The position numbers were made by a program, and so were the translations under genes. 64,000 bases of DNA. It comes from Austropuccinia psidii. Lineage: Eukaryota > Basidiomycota > Pucciniomycetes > Pucciniales > Sphaerophragmiaceae. The notes beneath the pieces were generated by a model, which made no database searches, was not told the origin of the DNA, and was given only the letters and a program-made list of their open reading frames with translations. The stretch lies in assembly GCA_023105745.1 (NCBI GenBank), contig JALGQZ010000013.1, positions 26,832,105-26,896,104 of the forward strand. The letters run 5' to 3'. Positions 26,101 through 39,916 of this stretch are shown here, piece after piece; within the stretch, counting starts at the first letter, position 1; each line of letters starts with the position of its first letter.

Positions 26101-29005
26101 TCATGTGACAAAGCTTCTCTTGGAATTTGAATTATTTGGAGCTTAATAGAAGGAAATTTAAATCCCTTAACTAAGTAGAACAATCAGGTAATATTAAGAA
26201 TGATAAATAATATCATTCTTATAACACGAGCTGATATTAAGAGATGAGATCTTACTTGAATTAGGCTTACCGCCTTCATTCAAACTCGTCTGTTTCTATA
26301 GCATACTTATATAATATGACAATCTCTTTATAATCTATTTTTATTTTATAAATTAATTCTGTTATATTCAACCAGATAGTATAGAAAATTAATTTTTCTT
26401 CCTTAATAGAAGAGATATTCAATCTTTTACTTATGGAAGAATTCTATAATATTCCTTCATCAAATATTATATTGATAAATTAAACAGTCATATTTTTTAT
26501 ATAATTAAAAATTTGTGTCAATCTTAATTATTAATCAGCCTATCCCCTTAAATCATTTTACCAATTCATGGCCAAAAAAGTTATTCTATTCCCATTTTTT
26601 CCAACGTTTTTCCCAAGAAAAAATTTAATAATTTGCACCAAAAAAAAGTATTTTTGGGCCTACTTCAATTGATTTATTTTTTTCACAATTTTTTCGTCAA
26701 AAAATTGAAGAATTTGAGGGTTTGAGAAAAAATTATTTGCTTATATAAACTTTAGATGTTTTTTTTGTTCAAAAATTTCTCATCATCTGAGAAAAAAATT
26801 GAAAATAGCTTTCATTATTTTTTGACGGGCTTGAGAGATCCAAATTTAAGGGCGAAGATTTGGTCTTTTTCCATCTGATCCCCAATTTAGTCACCAAATA
26901 GTATTTTTGAAGGCCTTTCAAAACATTATAAATGTCACTGTTGCTTTTTTATTAATTTTTCCAAAGAGTTTCAAGCCTATGGCTTGGTTTAATTACCTCT
27001 GAAAAAGCTTATTCTTGAAAATTGGCATATGCTCAAATTTTCATGAAAAAACTATGGATACCTAAAAACTTTGTGTTTTGTGGAGAAAATGTTCCAGGTT
27101 TTAAGAACTGGAATATAATTGAGGTTGTTCAATATAAAAGCATTTATAAAAAAACTAGTAGCAAGATTAAGTAGATTCAACCTCCAAAACAGTTCGTGAT
27201 TTTTTTGGGGCTTCATAATAGTCTGATAAATGAAACAAAGAATTATAATTTTAATCATTCGCTCATTACAAAAATAGTGTTTAAAATTGAATTTATCAGG
27301 GAGGAATTACTTCTGACATGGGAGATTTCTTGTATGCAATCGAATTCAAGGGGATCAATTCAAAGATATTATTCAAAAATAAAAATAGAAATGGAGGATT
27401 TCTATTAACTGGTCATAAATGAAGCAAAAAATATGAATTATTGTATTTATTAATAAAAAAATACTGGTCTTCTATATTCATTGTAAATTGGGTAATCCAT
27501 CTCAGGAATGGACATTCACTTTCTCTTTAGGGCTTAGCCCAAATCTTCCTACCATCTAATCATATCCAATCATTATTGAGTTTAGGGAAAAAAACAATTC
27601 ATGTAGCTATAATGTAGCCGATTCTTTTGAGTTTATTTCTAAATATCCCCAAAAATCTTTTCAATATGTCCCAATTATTGTGGATAAAATGGCTTTCCAT
27701 CACCTTGGACAATGAGGGCCTTGAAAGTATACTTCAAAACGGATCTTTGGAGCTCCTCTTCACCAGGAATATAAATTATTAGGACAAAATAACAGGTTAT
27801 TTAACTTAAGGCTAAATGATAAGATACATAAAGCTTTGAGAACTCAGAATTTTAACTATAATTTACTTGAGAATTTCGACATCTCATTTCAATTGCATTC
27901 AAATCTTGCAAAATGGTAGCAGTTCTGTGTGATTTTTTTGAAATGGCCCTTGTACTTCCAAGCTTTGTGATATTAATATTTTCAATGAGACAAACTTTTT
28001 CTCCATAAGTATTTATTTTAAAACAAAAATAAATCACAATATTTATTATAATTTTTCTTCTTTTGAACAATTATTTCAATTTTTTAGGTTGAATCGGACT
28101 AATTAAAATCAGGTTAAATTTTCCTTTAGTGAATATTGAATCAAAAGATGCTTCCTTTGGAAAATAAAAAAAATACTAAATTAACATGGTTAATAATGAC
28201 TTGAAGGATTATTTAATTTTAATGAACCTTTTTAGCAATAATTATCAATGTGTTATTAGTTATCAAGAATGAATTCAATTTGAAATTAAGATAATTAAAG
28301 ATGAAAAAGCATGAATTATTTTTTTTTGTAAGAATGTAATTCAAAATCCAAAGATTTCTTCTTAAAACATTTTATTCCATTCATATTTCTTTTAGTAGTC
28401 ACTGGTAAGTTATTTGAGAAATAAAAGGCGAATTTTTTTTCAATTTTTTCTTTATATAAACCAGCTTATCATTCAGTAACAAAACTTTTATTGTACTAAG
28501 CTTACAGTTTGATTTTTGAATCTTAAATTGTTAGAAAACATAAAATAATGGAAAATTAATAGAGTTCCATCACAGAAAAAAAACCTTTTAAATGAAATAA
28601 GACCTTTTATTTTTGATTAATAAAAGGAAGGCTCGTCATCTTTTGAAGCTAAATTTTTTTTGATGGAGGTTCTTCCAAATTCATTCTTATGTTTCTATCA
28701 ATATTTGGCTTGATGAGATGTGTTAACCCTTCAGTTTTTAATAAAAAGATCACCTGGATTATGCAAATTTAATGAGTCAGATGATTTATTATTAATTAGT
28801 TGTCAAATTCTTCAAGTTTTTCAAAGGAAATTTCAAATTTTTGTATGAGTTTTAAGAGATGGAGGGTTGGATTGGACCAGTTTCAAATTTTCCTTGATTA
28901 TTTCTGCGCCGTGGCTTCTTTACAGAAAATTCTTCGTTACTGGTCCGGATGAGCCCAATTTATCTTCTTGGAATTTAATCTTTTAATGTTATCAATCCGT
29001 TCATC
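23109..29005. other. AT-rich intergenic region, no gene seen
   Basis: About 5.9 kb of strongly AT-rich sequence with only short, compositionally random ORFs. I recognise no conserved domain, LTR terminus, tRNA or rRNA. It forms the upstream flank of the SUMO ligase gene. Confidence 0.5.
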
Positions 29006-31327
29006 ATGTCCTCTTTGAATCTTTATCAAGACTTTTCGGTAAGTCATTCTCAGTCTCCTATCCATCTTATCGACAAATTATTGTTGATGACTGACCTCTT
29101 GCTTCTCATTTCTTATTCATTGATGCTTTTTTCGTCTTATGATCAATCGTTAATCCCTGGCAAACTGACTGAATTCGCATCTTTGCATCCTTAGAAATTA
29201 AGAGCCACCCTACCTACATTGAGAGTAGACCAGCTGAAAATCGTCTTACGGGATATAAATCAAAAGTTGAGAGTTTCGGCTAGGCTGACAGGAAGAAAAG
29301 GTCTTTATCGGTTATGGATTTCTTCTTATCGATTTGTCTTGGTATTCTGATGGATTGGATTTTTATTGATCTAGATGAGCTAATTCATAGAATCGAAAGT
29401 TATCTTCAAGACGCTATAAGTTCCAAGTCAACCAAGAATTATGAGCAAATCAGAGCCGCCATTCATGAGCACTCCCATGATACTTACATCCCCGCTCAGC
29501 ACTACACCCCTCATCGTATCATCCAGCATCAAGCTCCACCTATCCTGGCTCCTTCGCTTCGTGCAGCAGCGCCGACTGTCGACTTTGGCTCGGTTTCACT
29601 CTCTCATCTTTCCGTCAATGAACCTTTTAGACCTAAAGCAGATCCTGTCTTTGCTACAACCTCAACGCCCTCCATGATCCGACCCCCGCTATATAGTCCC
29701 AATCACCCCCCTTCAACATCAACTCATAATCTCAATCCCTCATCAAATTCCAATCTTTTTCCTTCTTACCCCTCAAAATCCAATCCAATCCACCCTCCCC
29801 CCTTTCCTGCCACTTATGTTCATCCTGCTCACCCTTCAGCCCGCGAAACTTCTCTTATTCCCATTCCTTTTGAGTCCTCATCATTTTACAGGATTGATTC
29901 AGCAGCCTCCGTGATGGGCGTGTGTCACAGTAAGCCAATTTTTTGCTGTTTTTTGAAGATCCCAACATCAAGTTTTCTCATCCATTACCTTATATTTCTT
30001 TTTAATTTGCAAAATTATAAGGAGCCGTTCAAAATGACCGTAAATCTGTCCCGCTGACAATTAATCTACTACCTGAACAGAGAGAAAAACTCTTAAAGTC
30101 TAGGTAACTTCCTTTCAGGTAAAATAACAAGTGCCATATGAAACTTCAGATTCACTTGCTATCAATCTATCTATCTTGTATAACAGTAACGATTCATCTG
30201 GCAGTCATTTCCAATTGCGATTGTTTTCAACCTCCGAGGTTTTTTTTAATCACCCAGCCTATACCCCACCTATGACACCTGTCTTACCACCAGCTCCAAT
30301 TGAATTCCCCACTACGATTGATATTAAACTAAATGGTTTTACATTAACGGCAAATGTAAGAGGGATTAAAAAACAACCTGGAACCGCCCCACCACCTAAC
30401 TTAGGATTAGTTCCAGGTAGGAACGGTGTTGGTACAGCACTAGATCTTCGACAAGGGTCTCATAATAGGCTTGAAATCGCTTACTCAAATTCAGATAAAG
30501 TAAATCTAATTATCTTCAAAATCAAAAATGTACTGCAAAAAGCAAGTAGTAATAGAGGTCATTTCCCAGCGGTTTTTCTGTATAGTTTACCTGGTAGAAT
30601 ATTTCGGAGTACCTCAACTAATGAAAAGCCTCAAGGCAGCTCGAAGGCGGTCAGAGGAACAAGTTTTGCAAGAGAGTTGAGTCGTTTTTTTTTGTTTCAC
30701 TAATCTGTCAAGATATTGAAAAGTTGCAATCATAGTTCTTGCTGCCTCTGCAGACGACGATGTGATCATGTCAGCATCGGCTGTTTCATTAACAGATCCC
30801 GTAGTGTTCTCGAGAATCAAAACCCCGATTCGGTCATCAAAGTGTAATCATCTCCAATGTTTTGATGCAGAAATGTTCTATATGATGATGGAGCAGACAC
30901 CAACATGGCTGTGTCCAGTTTGTAATACAAAAATCAAAAGCTTGGACATTGCAATTGATGAGTGAGTTTAAAGGTTTAGTAATGGTGATATATAAATTTG
31001 ACTGATGAAGAAATAATTAGGTACTTTGAGGCGATCCTTAGAGCTGTACCAGATTCTGTAGATTCGGTAGTGATTGAAGCCGATGGAACATGGCACGATG
31101 AAAAGTACAAGCATGGTACCAACTTGACCAAACCAGATGGAAGTGTATGTAGTGTTGCAAGCTCAAATGGAGTTGTGGAAGACGTTAGAAGAGAGAAAAA
31201 ACGAAAGATTACTATCCTGGAGCTAGAGAGTGAAGAAGAAAATGAGTTTCAACGATTTTCAAAACGACCTAAAGGATTTGAGGGATCTCCTGCGATAGTA
31301 ATTGATTTAACGCTGGATGACGATTAA
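29006..31327 (+). CDS. SIZ1: PIAS/Siz-type E3 SUMO-protein ligase, eight exons
   Basis: Proposed exons: 29006-29038, 29195-29300, 29375-29929, 30022-30103, 30205-30499, 30570-30675, 30754-30961, 31021-31327, giving 563 residues. All seven introns (156, 74, 92, 101, 70, 78, 59 nt) are GT-AG and every junction keeps phase. A SAP domain (about residues 15-50) is interrupted by intron 2, followed by a long Pro/Ser-rich linker. A PINIT domain (about 220-375) contains G-I-K-K-Q-P-G-T-A-P-P-P. The SP-RING (about 395-460) has zinc ligands C423, H425, C446 and C449. A C-terminal SUMO-interaction motif reads I-D-L-T-L-D-D-D. In known relatives the SP-RING binds Ubc9 and the PINIT domain selects substrates such as PCNA; these ligases act in the nucleus. 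The start was chosen as the ATG joined in phase to the SAP exon. The gene looks intact. Confidence 0.9.
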
Positions 31328-34300
31328 CTTGGCCATATTTTTTTATTCAAGTAACAATCCCAATATATTTTTTGGGAGATGATTTCTCAAGGAGGTCGAT
31401 TTTTTGAATTCTTATTAGTTCATATTTATATATATATGTTTGCATTTAATTTTTTTGTTGTAACATCCAAACATGAAGGTTGTTTGATGTAAAAAGAAGA
31501 GTTGGCCATATTAGGCACATAACAAAATAAAAAGCTTATCTTATCATATTTAATTTGAAAAGTGGAAATATGAAACTTATTTGTTTAGGGTTTAACGATT
31601 GATTCTTTTTTGAAACAAGCTTCAACTATTCAACATGAAGATACTTCTCAGGTTTGATTTCTTATCTCAAGTAAACCAAAACTCTTAAACTTTGGCGCAA
31701 TAACAATTTTTTTATTTTTTTTTTAAAAAAAGAACTTTTTTTTGAATCTTCTATATAAGGGGTTGGTTTTGAATCAAATTCATTAATTAATTTTTGATAA
31801 AAAACATTTTCAAAGAATTTTGAATGTGAAGTTAGCTTTAGGCTTTCTTTTGTCAACTTGATTTGAATATTTCATTTTTAATTTTTTTAATTTTTGAAAG
31901 ATGTATTGAAATTGATACTGTAACTAAAACTGCATCAAATCTTATCAAATTTTGGTTTTAAAACTAATATCTTTCAAATCATTCAAAAAACACAACTAGG
32001 TTTGACTAGATCCTGTTTACTTTAATGAGGTTTTTATAAATTATTTAAAATAATTTTCATTTTAATTTTTGTAACTGAAAAATTATTATTATCATTATTA
32101 TTGTTGCAGAAAATTTTAATTAAGACAAAAAATCAACTTCTACACAAAAAATAAATGAAAATTTTGAAACTTGGAAGAAAATAGATTTTTATTAATATAT
32201 TCAATTCATTGAGTTTTCTTTGGATGAGTCATATTATTATTATTATTTTCATTTTGATTAATTTGAGTTTAAATTCAAATTGTAAATATTTATTGTTGAA
32301 GATTGTTTTTAGCTTGAAATTTTTTGGTTAAAAAAATAAAGTAGTTATGCTGAACTACTGGATAATATATTTCATATTGGTAAATATAAAGCTTAAAAAT
32401 CTTGTATCAGGGGGATTTTACATCACCAAACTACAGATTAATTCAATTAATCAGATCAAATTTGCTTGATTATCTTCTTATTTAAAATTAGGTTTTAATA
32501 TTTGAATGATGAAAATAGATTAAATTGAATTAAATATTCATTCAAAATAAAATATGAAGTTTCCAATAGTTCTGGAAGTATTGATTTAAAATATTCCCAT
32601 TATATCAGCTCATGACAATCAGTAGATCTCATATACAAGCTTTCAATAATGTAATTCTACTCTATTTAAATTTGTAGTTAATTGAAATGGATTTTTTTTC
32701 ATATGAGCTCAATGATTCCATTTTATCACTCATATAGTCAATGACATTATTTATCCACATGTAGTTTTATTGTGGCTTTCCTAGTTCAGTGAATTATAGT
32801 TTCCTCTTCTGAAAAAATGAGATAGGGTGAAATTTAATCATAGGTATGCCTATCTTGAGAGGTTTATTTTTAACTTGGATATTCTTTATTTTCATAAAAC
32901 TAACTGACTTTTAACTTAGACCAAAATGTAGAAAACATCAAATTCAAATACTTTAAGTGAATTCATTTTTCAATTAGGTAGAGGCAGCTTAGTTGGTTGA
33001 TTAATTGTTTGGTGATAAAATTATTATTTTTTCTATAAATGATGATTGAAAAAAAAGTTGAATTTAATAAGTATTTCTTTCTTTCTTAATGACTCCAAAG
33101 GAAGATCAATTGTTAAGTATAGGTCAAAAAACTGTGGTGTTTATAATTTTGAAAAATTTGTCTAAATTAACCTGTGAGTGCATATTCTGACTCATGAGTT
33201 AGAATAACTAATCATTTATTTTAGTTGATTACATTTGAGGTCTCCCATTTGTTTATTGAGAAATGACTGTATTTTATTTATTGAGAGTATTTGGTATATT
33301 AAAAATTTATTTATATTATACTTGAGTACTATACTCAAGGCAAATTGACCATATGGATTCTTTTCTTTAGTTTTATAATAATAGCTTGAAATAATATATT
33401 TCAATTAATCTTTTAATTCAATTCAGGAAAACCTGATTTACTTGATTCTAAATGATTTTGAATCAGTTGGATGATTTATGTTTTTGATTAGTATTATATA
33501 ACAATGATGAAGTCAATTGTTATAGTTGAGTATCATTGGGAATGTTAAATGAATTCAAAATTTCCTTAAATTTTAGTTTTGATGTAGTTTTTGAATTAAA
33601 ATGGCTATGCGGTAACAAGAGTCTTGGTATAAGCTCAAGTACATCGGAAATTTCAGTAATATAAGAAAAATCAAGACATCAATTTGGGCATCCATGTGAG
33701 AGTCTATATAAGCTAAAAAAACATATAAATCAATGAGGCCTCTTTTTTAGATTTTATCAAAGAACCATTTAAATATAATTTGAAGATAGTACATATTAGC
33801 AAATTAAATATGAAAATTTATAAGCTAGGTAATCTATAGCTACCAAATAAACAGTTATAGCTATTTCTAGGCACAATGCTGTACAATTATAATAATAAGA
33901 AAGCCTTCTTCAAAGGATATGGGGCTGATTTGAACCATCTCTAATTTTACTTATAATACCTCCTACATTAATTCAAACATATGTATGTAAAAGTTCATGA
34001 GGTTTATTAAAATATTTTCTGAAATATTTAATGCCTTACCATAGCCATAAGAATAGGTAAAAATATTTTCAAAATAAGCAATTTCTTGTGAGTTTTTTCT
34101 TATTATAACAACACACTTATGATATTATTTGCTTTATATGTGGTACTAATACTGCTGAGTAGAGAAATAGAAATATTCTACCCTAAACCACTGAATATCT
34201 CTGTAAATGAGGTAAATAGAATGGAGCTTCTTGGAACACCACTTCTAAAGAATAAAGCTCAAATATTTGTTGTAGAATACACAAAAACGTATGTTACAAA

Positions 34301-35179
34301 AATGATAAAATGATATATTTCTTGTGAATTCAAGAAGGTTTTTTGAATGTTTCCTGGATTTTTGATCCTTTATTTACTCTGAGTAGTTATTAAAGTATCA
34401 TTTTCACTGAATTTATTATTGATTAATTTCACTTTATAGGTTTATCCTCATCAAGTTCAAGTTAGAAGTTTAAAAAAGGTTTCATTTCTATTAAAACTCC
34501 AAGTTTTCTTATCAAAAAAGGTTATAATAATTTTTTATTCTCAAAATGTTTTTTAAGTGAACAAACAGTTGGTTCCATATTACTATGTAAGGTTCCCATT
34601 TTCATTTTATTTGAAGAATATTTTTTATTATATTTATTGAAAAACTATCTCTTATTCTAACAGGTGTACCAGTGAAAATACTCAATAACTAATAAATCAA
34701 GAATAAAAAAAATACACATCTGTTTTTGGAAGAGATTCTTGATTTATGAAATTGCAATAAGTTCTTTCACATCATTTTAAACTCCATTGCAACTACTGAA
34801 AACATATATTTCATAAGGTAAAAGCTCATTTCCTTTTACCTTATCTCAAATATAATTGACCTACCTTAAAAATTCAATAAAAGAACCAAAAAAAGGTTAT
34901 TTTTAAGGCATGAAAATCGTATAAACAACCACTTGAAACTATAATGCATGCACCCAAGCTCATGTACTTAAATGAGAAAACATGAAAATAGAATTATTCT
35001 TCCTTATTGGCTTATTAATTCCATCTCAGAAAGAGGAGAAATATAAATGTAATTATGATTCTATTAATTCTCTTATTTTTCGATCTAGCATTGAAATTTT
35101 CAGACAAATTTTTTTTCCAAGGAATCCTACATGGTTTGTTTCAATCACGTTATAAGCTTCCTATGTGACTAGTAATAGT
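31328..35179. other. AT-rich intergenic region, no gene seen
   Basis: Besides the presumed 3' UTR, this 3.9 kb holds A/T-rich sequence with short ATT-type microsatellite runs (about 32085-32105 and 32229-32246). No ORF resembles a known protein. Confidence 0.5.
31526..31531 (+). terminator. Possible polyadenylation signal of the SUMO ligase gene
   Basis: AATAAA about 200 nt after the stop codon. AT-rich sequence makes chance matches common. Confidence 0.3.
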
Positions 35180-35759
35180 TGTGAGCCTTGAGGTATGATT
35201 TAAAAACCTAAATAAGCCACAAATATATTTGGATTGAAATTAAAATGAATTTATCAATTATTCAGAAGTAATAATTTATATTAATACTGGGAATTCATAA
35301 TAATAAATATTTATTAAATAAGTAAAACTATGAACTTAAGATAATCCTTAGATTCTACACGAAAGATCTGACTAGAGTAAGTAAGGCTTATTATAAGAAG
35401 ATAAATATACAAGGTGTTAATTTAAATTCAAAAATTTTCATGAAAAAAATTAAACACCAGATTGTAAAAATATGGAAAAAATCCATGGGTTATTTTTTGT
35501 CTTTTTCTTGAAATTCTATAGAATTCAATAAAATTCCACATCATAAATAAAATCTCATTTGTAAATATAATAGTAGATTTTTAGTATTTCTCATTAAAGA
35601 TATGTTTTATCAATAAAAAAAATTTATTGAGATCAAATTGACAGAAGACTCCAAAGAATAGTTGAGGGGACAAATAAAAACAGAAAGCCAGGGTGTGTCA
35701 AATTTTGGAAAATTGTAGTTTTGAAAAGTGTATAAAAATGCTACAGTGTCCAAGTTAAT
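35180..35759 (+). repeat. LTR-head remnant related to families II/III, split by a solo LTR
   Basis: Starts TGTGAGCCTTGAGGTATGAT and keeps the A-C-C-T-A-A-A-T-A-A-G-C-C-A-C-A-A pattern of the common LTR head, then diverges from the other copies. The family II solo LTR is inserted at its right end. Its continuation after 37700 could not be delimited. Confidence 0.5.
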
Positions 35760-37695
35760 TGTGAGCCTTGAGGTATATTTTATATACCCAAATAGGCCAC
35801 AATTATCTTAAAAAGAAATTTTGAATTATACATAACTCATAAATCATGCATATATTCAAAATTCATCATTTTTGATTTCAGAAAAGATGAATAACTTTTT
35901 ATTGAGTAAGTAAATCCATGGATTTAAGGCCAGATTTGGATTCTACACAAAAAATTCACCTAGGGTAGCTCCATAGAGTGAATAAGCTCAAATGAACTCT
36001 TTGAGGTGGTAATATGGAAAATACTTCAACACCACATCCTCAATATCACATAAAAGATCCGTGAAAATTTTTGTTTTTCTTGATTTTACGCCAAAATAAT
36101 GGGAAAGTGAGAAATCCCATGTTACATATACACTAAGAATAGTGCTATACATGTTTTGAGCACTTAATATCATGGTATTCTTACATGCACTTTTGGTACA
36201 CCCATAGTGGATATCTCACTTTAAGCTTAAATTTCTATTTTGATGTGAAAAATAAGCAAGGGGGACAAAAGATATCAAGGAGAGCCAGGGTACCCAACTT
36301 CTGAGGCCCCAGAGGCGTGGATAGCTCCAACGCTTGGTTCCATGGCTGATCTTGACCCAATTGGTAAACTAAACCTCTTTGGGAACTTGGTTACCAAGTT
36401 ACAACTACTGTAAAACACCAGAAAATAGCAAATAACCTGCTATTTTGACGTGCCAAGGAGGTAAAGAGCTACTTAAACTCCTGTAACCATGTCAATTACT
36501 AATGACTTTCCATGGATAAACCCCAAAAGAGTAATTAAAACCCTTTTTGGACTAGTATCCATTGATTTACCTCATAGCAACCAGTCAAACACTGATATTT
36601 GCAATTCTATGTAGAAATGAGGTAAAAATTTCAAAAATTCATTAAAAATACAATTCTTAATAAATCTTTCTGAAACTTTCAGGACCAATTGAGAACTGTA
36701 TTATCTATGGTAAAACCCAAAATGTTCACAGTTTTACTAGTAAAATTAAAAGTTTTACTTACAGTCCATTTTTGGTTATTCTACGTGAAACACTGAATCT
36801 TCAAAAATTCACAGTAAATACAGCCTGTGATGAAATTGCCAATAACATTGATAACTTTGAGAATTCAATTATTACTTTGGAATAAAAGAAGATTTACAAA
36901 TGTTACTCCTTTTATTCTTAACCATATTGGGGTTGGTAGTCACGTAAAAGCATCAATTAAGCAATTCTGACAATTTTATGTGACAACAGATGATGTAAGT
37001 ACTAATCCAAAAGGGTTTAATGCTTTCTCACTCACTTGTTTTTCAGTTTGCTCCATGGCACGCCTCTGTGAGCTGTTGTTGACTTAAAAGAGGCCTTCTC
37101 TTGCTGTTTTTTCCGCATCATCATCATCATCATCATCTTATTATCATTTTATATCATTGTTACCAACAAGTAAGTATTAGTTAAACTATTATTAAGTGTT
37201 TTTAATCTTTCAGAATCAATCAGAAAGAAGTGAAATCATAGAATCCAACTATATATTGTTGTAATCCTGCTATAAATCATTTTGATCTCTTAAATCCACA
37301 ATTCTACGTCAAATTTCTCTACTTTTATCTATCAATAAGTTCTTTGGAGTATTAGTGAGTCATTTATCTTTAATTCTTAAAGTTTTTCTCTAGTAATAGT
37401 TTTCTTAAAGGATTAGTTTTATAATTATTCTTGCAAAATATAATTATATATTAAAATAATTTTATTATTTTAATAAAAGAAGTTTTTATTATTAAATTCT
37501 TCTTGTAATTGATTCTTGTAGACAATTACTTGCTCACTGTTAAAATCACTAGTAGTGCTTAACACGTGAAAGAAATAATTCTTTAATTATTTAATTGTGG
37601 TTATAATAATATTTTATTCTTATATTTCATAAGAACAGACATAGTACTGTTGATTAATAGTAATATTATCATCAGTTTCATAGTCACATCTTACA
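35760..37695 (+). repeat. Solo LTR of family II (1,936 bp), perfect TTAAT duplication
   Basis: Starts TGTGAGCCTTGAGGTATATT and ends CACATCTTACA. It is flanked by TTAAT at 35755-35759 and 37696-37700, a perfect 5-bp target duplication. No internal coding region is attached, so it is a solo LTR left by LTR-LTR recombination. It is homologous to 53302-55220 and to 9899-11343 + 21843-22305, both in the opposite orientation. Confidence 0.92.
37116..37137 (+). repeat. (CAT)7 microsatellite
   Basis: Seven CAT units inside the family II solo LTR. The other family II LTRs lack the expansion at the matching site (about 10440 and 53850). Confidence 0.85.
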
Positions 37696-37700
37696 TTAAT

Positions 37701-39916
37701 TAATAAAACACTCATTGAAATAATCATCTGTAATTAACAAACTCCTCATTGAAAGAATAATCTGCTCATTAGAATTTTAATATTGAAAATAATCAGGGAA
37801 AGTAGATGTATTATTCTGCATAAATGAAATAAAAAGCTGTCAATTTTCAAGATTTTGTGCTGTGATCATGCAAAGTATTAATTATTTATCTTTCAAAGAA
37901 GAAAAACATTTATTTAAAACCTCCTTAGAATTGTTTCCTTTATATGGAACCCTCAGAAGGTTTTATTATATCAAAAATATTATGAATCATGTAGAAAAAT
38001 TAATTGCTTTTTAAAATCATCAAAAACACAATCTTTTGAGGAATTTACTGTATTTTTCTAGATAAATTTTTAAAATAGAAATAATTAGGTATGTCTTCTA
38101 GTATGAAAATTTCTATGATGAGAGTAAAAGATCTACTGATTGAGGAAATTTTCATATTATCATGTTGAATCACCATATATAGGAATTCACAGAAAATACA
38201 AGTATAATTGAATCAGTTAAGAGGAATTAAATTATTCTTAAATCTGTATTAAAAAGATAATAGAGATAATAAATTCAATATGCCTCAGTCTTTATTTACA
38301 ATAAACTGGTTTCTATCAACATAAAATAAGTCAATTTGCTATTCAAATAGTGTTACTCAATGAAAGTGTTGAAATAAGAAATACCAATGTGGTAAGTGAT
38401 TTCCAAGATAATGAGTGGTTTATAGAAGCTTCCTCAACCTCAATAGAGCTTTTTTCACTGGAAGCAATGAAAAGGTCTTTATTTTACTCCTTTTTTGAAA
38501 TGATTTTCAGCTTATAAGCAATTTTAAATCAGTAAAATTACTCCCAAGGTTATTGGAAGTATTATCTAATATTCCTAATCTTCTTCAAATAATTAAGAGA
38601 CATAAAGCTTCATAATTTTACTATAAATAAGGCATTGGTAAACCCATGTAAGCTCTTACTGTTTTTGTCATAAATTAGTCAGAAAATTTAAGTAATTCCC
38701 AGTGTCCCTTTTCAATTAAAAAACAAAAAAATACAGTATTTTGAAAAAACCTACAAAAACCCTCCAAAAGGTTTTTCTGGAAAAAAGCCCCTGACACATT
38801 TTTTCTCAAATTTTTTCACCCCCCCAAAAAAGCTCAAACACAAACAACTATTCAAAAGTATCCCCCCAAAGAAGCTTTATTTTTTAAAATAACCTTTCCA
38901 AGCCATTTTTATTTTTTTTTGCCCAAGAAAACTGCATCCAATAGATTTTTAACCTCTTTTTACTTTACCAAAAAATCCAAATTATCTTTTTTTGTTTTCC
39001 TCTTCAATCACCCATAACCCTCCACCAATTTTGTCTCACTTTTAATTTCTTTTTTTGAAGTTTTTCATCTTTAAAAAGGCTCTTTATTATTTCTGTTAAC
39101 CCCAATCTCCCACTTTCTTTCTTTTCTTTGAACTTCTTAAACTGTTTCCCCAAAATATGCTCCAACACTCTACTTAAGGTAAATTTCAGACCCTTGAGCT
39201 TATTTGGCATGATTTTCACAGTTTTTTTAGAGAGCAGATATATACTGCATCCTCCTGGAGGTCAAATATTGTGTACAATTAAGTTGAAATAGGTTTTTAT
39301 AGTCTGGGAACCCAATTTCAAACAAAAGCTCCTCCAAGACAGTCACTTAAAGAAACATGACTGTCCTTTGAGACTTCATGAAAGAAAATATGCAATATTA
39401 CCACTTGGAATCTCAAAGTAAAAAATGCTGAAAAAAGTCATGATGGTACTAAAGATATCATGGCTCATTCTTCTTTCAGAAAATCCAATGAGAAAGAGAC
39501 ATCCCAAATTTCTCATATGGCTATATTAATTCTCATTTAAAGCAAAACTGAGAGGAAATTGTGAATCCAGAGTGAGCCTGACAGACCTTGAATACTGCAA
39601 GATATTTGAAGACAGGCGGAGAAGATCAATAAAAAGATATATGAATGCATAAGGCCCATTGATTTTCTTATTGAAACACTGGAAAAAGAAATATTTGTGT
39701 GGCCCTCTTCATGGGATACAGACAAACACATTGCCTCATTGTCTTTCACTCTCCTTCTTTCTATGGAACTCTTTCAAGAACATAATAATGTAGTTATTAA
39801 TAATTTTACCTATAAAATAAATAATTAAAAAATGCCAATTTTCCATATTATGGCATTCAGTTTCACCAAGAAGATCTTTTCTGGAGTTTTTTTGATTAAA
39901 GATGAGGATTAATAGT
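37701..39916. other. AT-rich sequence, no gene seen
   Basis: May include the rest of the LTR remnant starting at 35180. A C-rich patch lies near 38815-38870. Short ORFs such as the minus-strand one at 39004-39219 are lysine-rich and unlike known proteins; not supported as genes. Confidence 0.45.

Noticed and set aside
27052..28070. Several short ORFs on both strands upstream of the SUMO ligase gene
   Set aside because: Composition follows the AT-rich background (rich in I, N, K, F), overlapping frames, no recognisable domain.
29314..30057. Single 247-codon ORF with its own ATG
   Set aside because: The first 20 codons lie in intron 2 of the SUMO ligase gene; the SAP domain is completed only by joining 29300 to 29375.
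30131..30703. Single 190-codon ORF read as an independent gene
   Set aside because: Its middle is the PINIT domain of the SUMO ligase, and both ends run into introns of that gene; the exon model explains it better.
34119..34313. 64-codon ORF with a hydrophobic start
   Set aside because: Resembles a signal peptide only through AT-rich composition; no further support.
37116..37137. CAT repeat as a CRISPR or regulatory array
   Set aside because: A simple (CAT)7 microsatellite; no spacers.
39004..39219. Lysine-rich 71-codon minus-strand ORF
   Set aside because: Derived from a T/C-rich tract; no domain or repeat partner in the window.
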